A stretch of 64,000 nucleotides of DNA, from assembly GCA_934162195.1 (NCBI GenBank), contig CAKPHO010000001.1, positions 62,001 to 126,000 on the forward strand. The letters run 5' to 3'. The notes beneath the pieces were generated by a model. It worked only from the letters and a program-made list of their open reading frames with translations. It was not told the DNA's origin and ran no database searches. Positions within the stretch are counted from its first letter, which is position 1; each line of letters starts with the position of its first letter. Of this stretch, positions 62,156-64,000 are shown piece after piece. A program made the translations under genes and the position numbers. This DNA is from an uncultured Bacilli bacterium. Lineage in GTDB: Bacteria; Bacillota_I; Bacilli_A; RF39; UBA660.

Positions 62156-62178
62156 GTTGATAGTAGGAGAGGTGAAAC

Positions 62179-63387
62179 ATGAAGATTATCAAGAAGTTTT
62201 TAAATATTTTTCTCGTTTTAATGCTCTTTTCAGCATCAATTTTTGTCCCAGAAGTAAAAGTTGATGCTAAAACATTAGGTGATTTAAAAAAAGAACTCGC
62301 TGAGATGGAAGCTAATTACCAAAGCAATCAACAAAGTAAAAATTTGACAGAGCAACAAATCAATGCTGCAAGATCAGAAATTAATGCAGCTTCTGCTGAA
62401 ATAGAAAATTCTCAAACAGAAATAAAAAATTTGAATGACGAAATAGAAAAATTAACAGAAGAAATAAAAAATAAAGAAGAAGAAATAAGAGAATTTATTC
62501 GTTATTATCAATTATCTAACGGTGAATCTGCTTATTTAGAATATGTTTTTGGAGCTGCTGATTATACTGATTTTATTTACAGATTGGCTATTACTGAACA
62601 ACTAACAAAATATAATGATAATTTGGTTAAAAAATATAATGAAACTATTGAGCAAAATAAGAAGAACGCTCAAACGTTAGCAGATAAACAAGTTGAACTT
62701 TCAAAAAAACAAGATACTTTAGCTCAGAAGATAGAAAATTTGGGTAGTGAATTAGCTGCCATATCAGATGAAAGTATATCAATAGAAGAAGAAATAAAAA
62801 TGCAAAAAGAAGCAATTGATTACTATCAAAATCAATTAAAATGTAAAGATACAGAAAGTTTGAGTACTTGTGGAAGAGATCAATTGCCAGCAAATACAGC
62901 TTTCTTTAGACCTATAACAAGTGGTTATGTTACAAGTGAGTTTGGTCAAAGAACATTTGATTTCCACTATGGTGTAGATTTATCCACAACAGCTGATAAA
63001 GCTCCTGTATATGCTGCAGCATCAGGAGTTGTTATAACAGTTATGTATAAGACGAGTTGTGGAGGTACCAGAGTTTATATTCACCATAATGTAAATGGTC
63101 AAATGTATACAACTTCTTATGGACATTTAAGAGAAGCTCTCGTTTCAAAAGGAGATAGAGTAACAACTAATACTCAAATAGGAATCATGGGAGGAAATCC
63201 TAATAGAGAGACTTGGGATAAATGTTCAACAGGACAACATGTTCATTTCGTAATTGCTAATGGATTATACCTAAAAGATTATATGTATTGGAGTACATTT
63301 TTATCAAAATCATTCAATCCAAGAAATCTTGTTAATTTACCATCTGGTAAATATAATTGGTTCTATAATAGAACAACCAAATACTAA
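62179..63387 (+). CDS. Secreted coiled-coil M23 peptidoglycan endopeptidase
   Basis: 402 aa. Signal peptide (residues 1-31, ending VDAKT), a long coiled coil (about 33-225) like those of EnvC/PcsB/CwlO-type hydrolases, then a LytM/M23 domain: HYGVDLS (HxxxD), TSYGHL and HVHFVI give the zinc ligands and catalytic His. The intact motifs suggest an active enzyme. The coiled coil in such proteins contacts FtsEX in other bacteria; ftsEX is not in the window. Confidence 0.92.
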   Translation: MKIIKKFLNIFLVLMLFSASIFVPEVKVDAKTLGDLKKELAEMEANYQSNQQSKNLTEQQINAARSEINAASAEIENSQTEIKNLNDEIEKLTEEIKNKEEEIREFIRYYQLSNGESAYLEYVFGAADYTDFIYRLAITEQLTKYNDNLVKKYNETIEQNKKNAQTLADKQVELSKKQDTLAQKIENLGSELAAISDESISIEEEIKMQKEAIDYYQNQLKCKDTESLSTCGRDQLPANTAFFRPITSGYVTSEFGQRTFDFHYGVDLSTTADKAPVYAAASGVVITVMYKTSCGGTRVYIHHNVNGQMYTTSYGHLREALVSKGDRVTTNTQIGIMGGNPNRETWDKCSTGQHVHFVIANGLYLKDYMYWSTFLSKSFNPRNLVNLPSGKYNWFYNRTTKY

Positions 63388-63390
63388 AAA

Positions 63391-63418
63391 AGTCAGAACT
63401 ATGTTTTGATTTTTTTTT
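63391..63418 (+). terminator. Terminator of the M23 hydrolase gene
   Basis: TCAGAAC/GTTTTGA stem with one G-U pair, TAT loop and a long T run. The promoter of the next gene begins inside it. Confidence 0.7.
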
Positions 63419-63434
63419 CGTTTTATGTTATATT
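63406..63434 (+). promoter_or_regulatory. Promoter of the last, partial gene
   Basis: TTGATT (63406-63411), 17-base spacer, TATATT (63429-63434). Confidence 0.55.
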
Positions 63435-63454
63435 AACTATACGAGGTTGATGAT

Positions 63455-64000
63455 ATGAAGAAAGTATTTTTAATTATTTTTATTTTAGTTCTTTCTAGTG
63501 TTACTGTTTTTCTGGGGCTTTCAACCCAAAAAAGTTCACAACCTAACACATATTATCAAGTAACTCTAGATGGTGAATTAATTGGTAATATCAAGTCTAA
63601 AAGACAGTTAGAAAAATATATAAGCAATACAGAAGAGTATTTAAAAAACAAATATAATATAAATGAAGTATATGCTCCTAATGGATTAGAAATAAAAAAG
63701 ATAGTTAGTTATACCGAAGATATAAAAGATGTTGGTGAAATATATAATTTAATTCAAGATAAGAAACCTTTTACGGTTAAAGGGTATCAATTAACTATAT
63801 ATAATGATGACAATAGTCAAAAAATATATGTTATAGATGATAGTATTTATAAAACATCTTTAGAAAATTCAATAAAAACATTTGTGGGGACAGATGCCTA
63901 TAACAACTATATATCTAAGAATCAAGCAAAAATTAAAGATACAGGTACATATATAAATAATATATATATTGAGAATAATATGAGTATAAAAGATGCTTAT
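63455..64000 (+). CDS. Secreted or membrane-anchored protein, N-terminal part (runs off the window)
   Basis: 182 codons open to the end of the window, starting MKKVFLIIFILVLSSVTVFL, a signal peptide or anchor, after GAGGTTGATGAT. The following YYQVTLDGELIGNIKSKRQLEKYI resembles the N-terminal region of long M23/G5 cell-wall proteins, in which a short strand-rich repeat precedes G5 and peptidase domains. The catalytic part, if any, is outside. Function not assigned. Confidence 0.75.
   Translation, partial: MKKVFLIIFILVLSSVTVFLGLSTQKSSQPNTYYQVTLDGELIGNIKSKRQLEKYISNTEEYLKNKYNINEVYAPNGLEIKKIVSYTEDIKDVGEIYNLIQDKKPFTVKGYQLTIYNDDNSQKIYVIDDSIYKTSLENSIKTFVGTDAYNNYISKNQAKIKDTGTYINNIYIENNMSIKDAY

Noticed and set aside
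1..64000. CRISPR arrays, insertion sequences, tRNA or rRNA genes
   Set aside because: No regularly spaced repeats, no transposase-like product and no tRNA-like pattern were found. The GGTTCAAA near 22311 belongs to ffs.

Overview
The window is the replication-origin region of a very AT-rich, low-GC Gram-positive (Bacillota) bacterium. Gene order closely follows the Bacillus subtilis origin. To the left of the origin, transcribed away from it on the minus strand, lie dnaA, dnaN, a comK homologue, recF, gyrB, gyrA, ffs, tadA, dnaX, ebfC, recR, bofA, holB, ricT, trmN6, rsmI, pth, mfd, spoVT, dut, metG, tatD, a 3D-domain gene, rsmA, agcS, ung, tilS and ftsH. To the right, on the plus strand, lie rpmH, rnpA, yidC, khpB, mnmE, mnmG, rsmG and noc. 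TGA is used as a stop codon (for example trmN6 and walJ), so this is not a Mycoplasma-type code. Cell-wall genes (murA, murJ-like, three FemABX, an M23 hydrolase) show a walled cell. Three sporulation-type genes (spoIIR, bofA, spoVT) and comK point to the Bacilli/Erysipelotrichia side, perhaps an uncultured gut lineage such as RF39. That placement is inference.

Region 1-22 kb: housekeeping genes for DNA repair, tRNA and rRNA modification and replication clamp loading, almost all on the leading strand. The one reversed gene is a CBS/DRTGG-domain pyrophosphatase (10.0-11.7 kb). A T-box riboswitch at about 9.17-9.39 kb controls dut-metG. Region 22.17-22.49 kb: a compact intergenic block with the SRP RNA gene ffs, three parS sites, a degenerate fourth parS and one perfect Noc-binding site (NBS). 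Region 22.5-31.4 kb: gyrase, recF, comK, dnaN, dnaA. Region 31.36-31.72 kb: oriC with six TGTGGAAAA/TTTTCCACA DnaA-box-like sites and divergent dnaA and rpmH promoters.

Region 31.7-39.1 kb: ribosomal protein L34, RNase P protein, YidC, KhpB, the tRNA wobble-U pair MnmE/MnmG, RsmG and a Noc-like protein. A second perfect NBS lies inside rsmG. Two NBS half-sites flank and lie within the noc promoter. Region 39.2-53.6 kb: pyk, uvrB, yvlD-lgt-trxB-yvcK-whiA, rplI-dnaB-walJ-rlmH, spoIIR, mntP-like, murA, a degenerate SGNH protein and rpmE.

Region 53.6-64 kb looks like a cell-envelope module: an aminotransferase/ATP-grasp ligase pair and one FemABX gene in lagging-strand orientation, two more FemABX genes on the plus strand, a MurJ/SpoVB-type flippase, a coiled-coil M23 peptidoglycan hydrolase and the start of a further secreted protein. 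The most interesting points are comK inside the dnaN-recF interval, the parS/NBS/ffs cluster with its Noc-type reader nearby, and the unrecognised aminotransferase plus ATP-grasp pair beside three bridge-forming peptidyltransferases.
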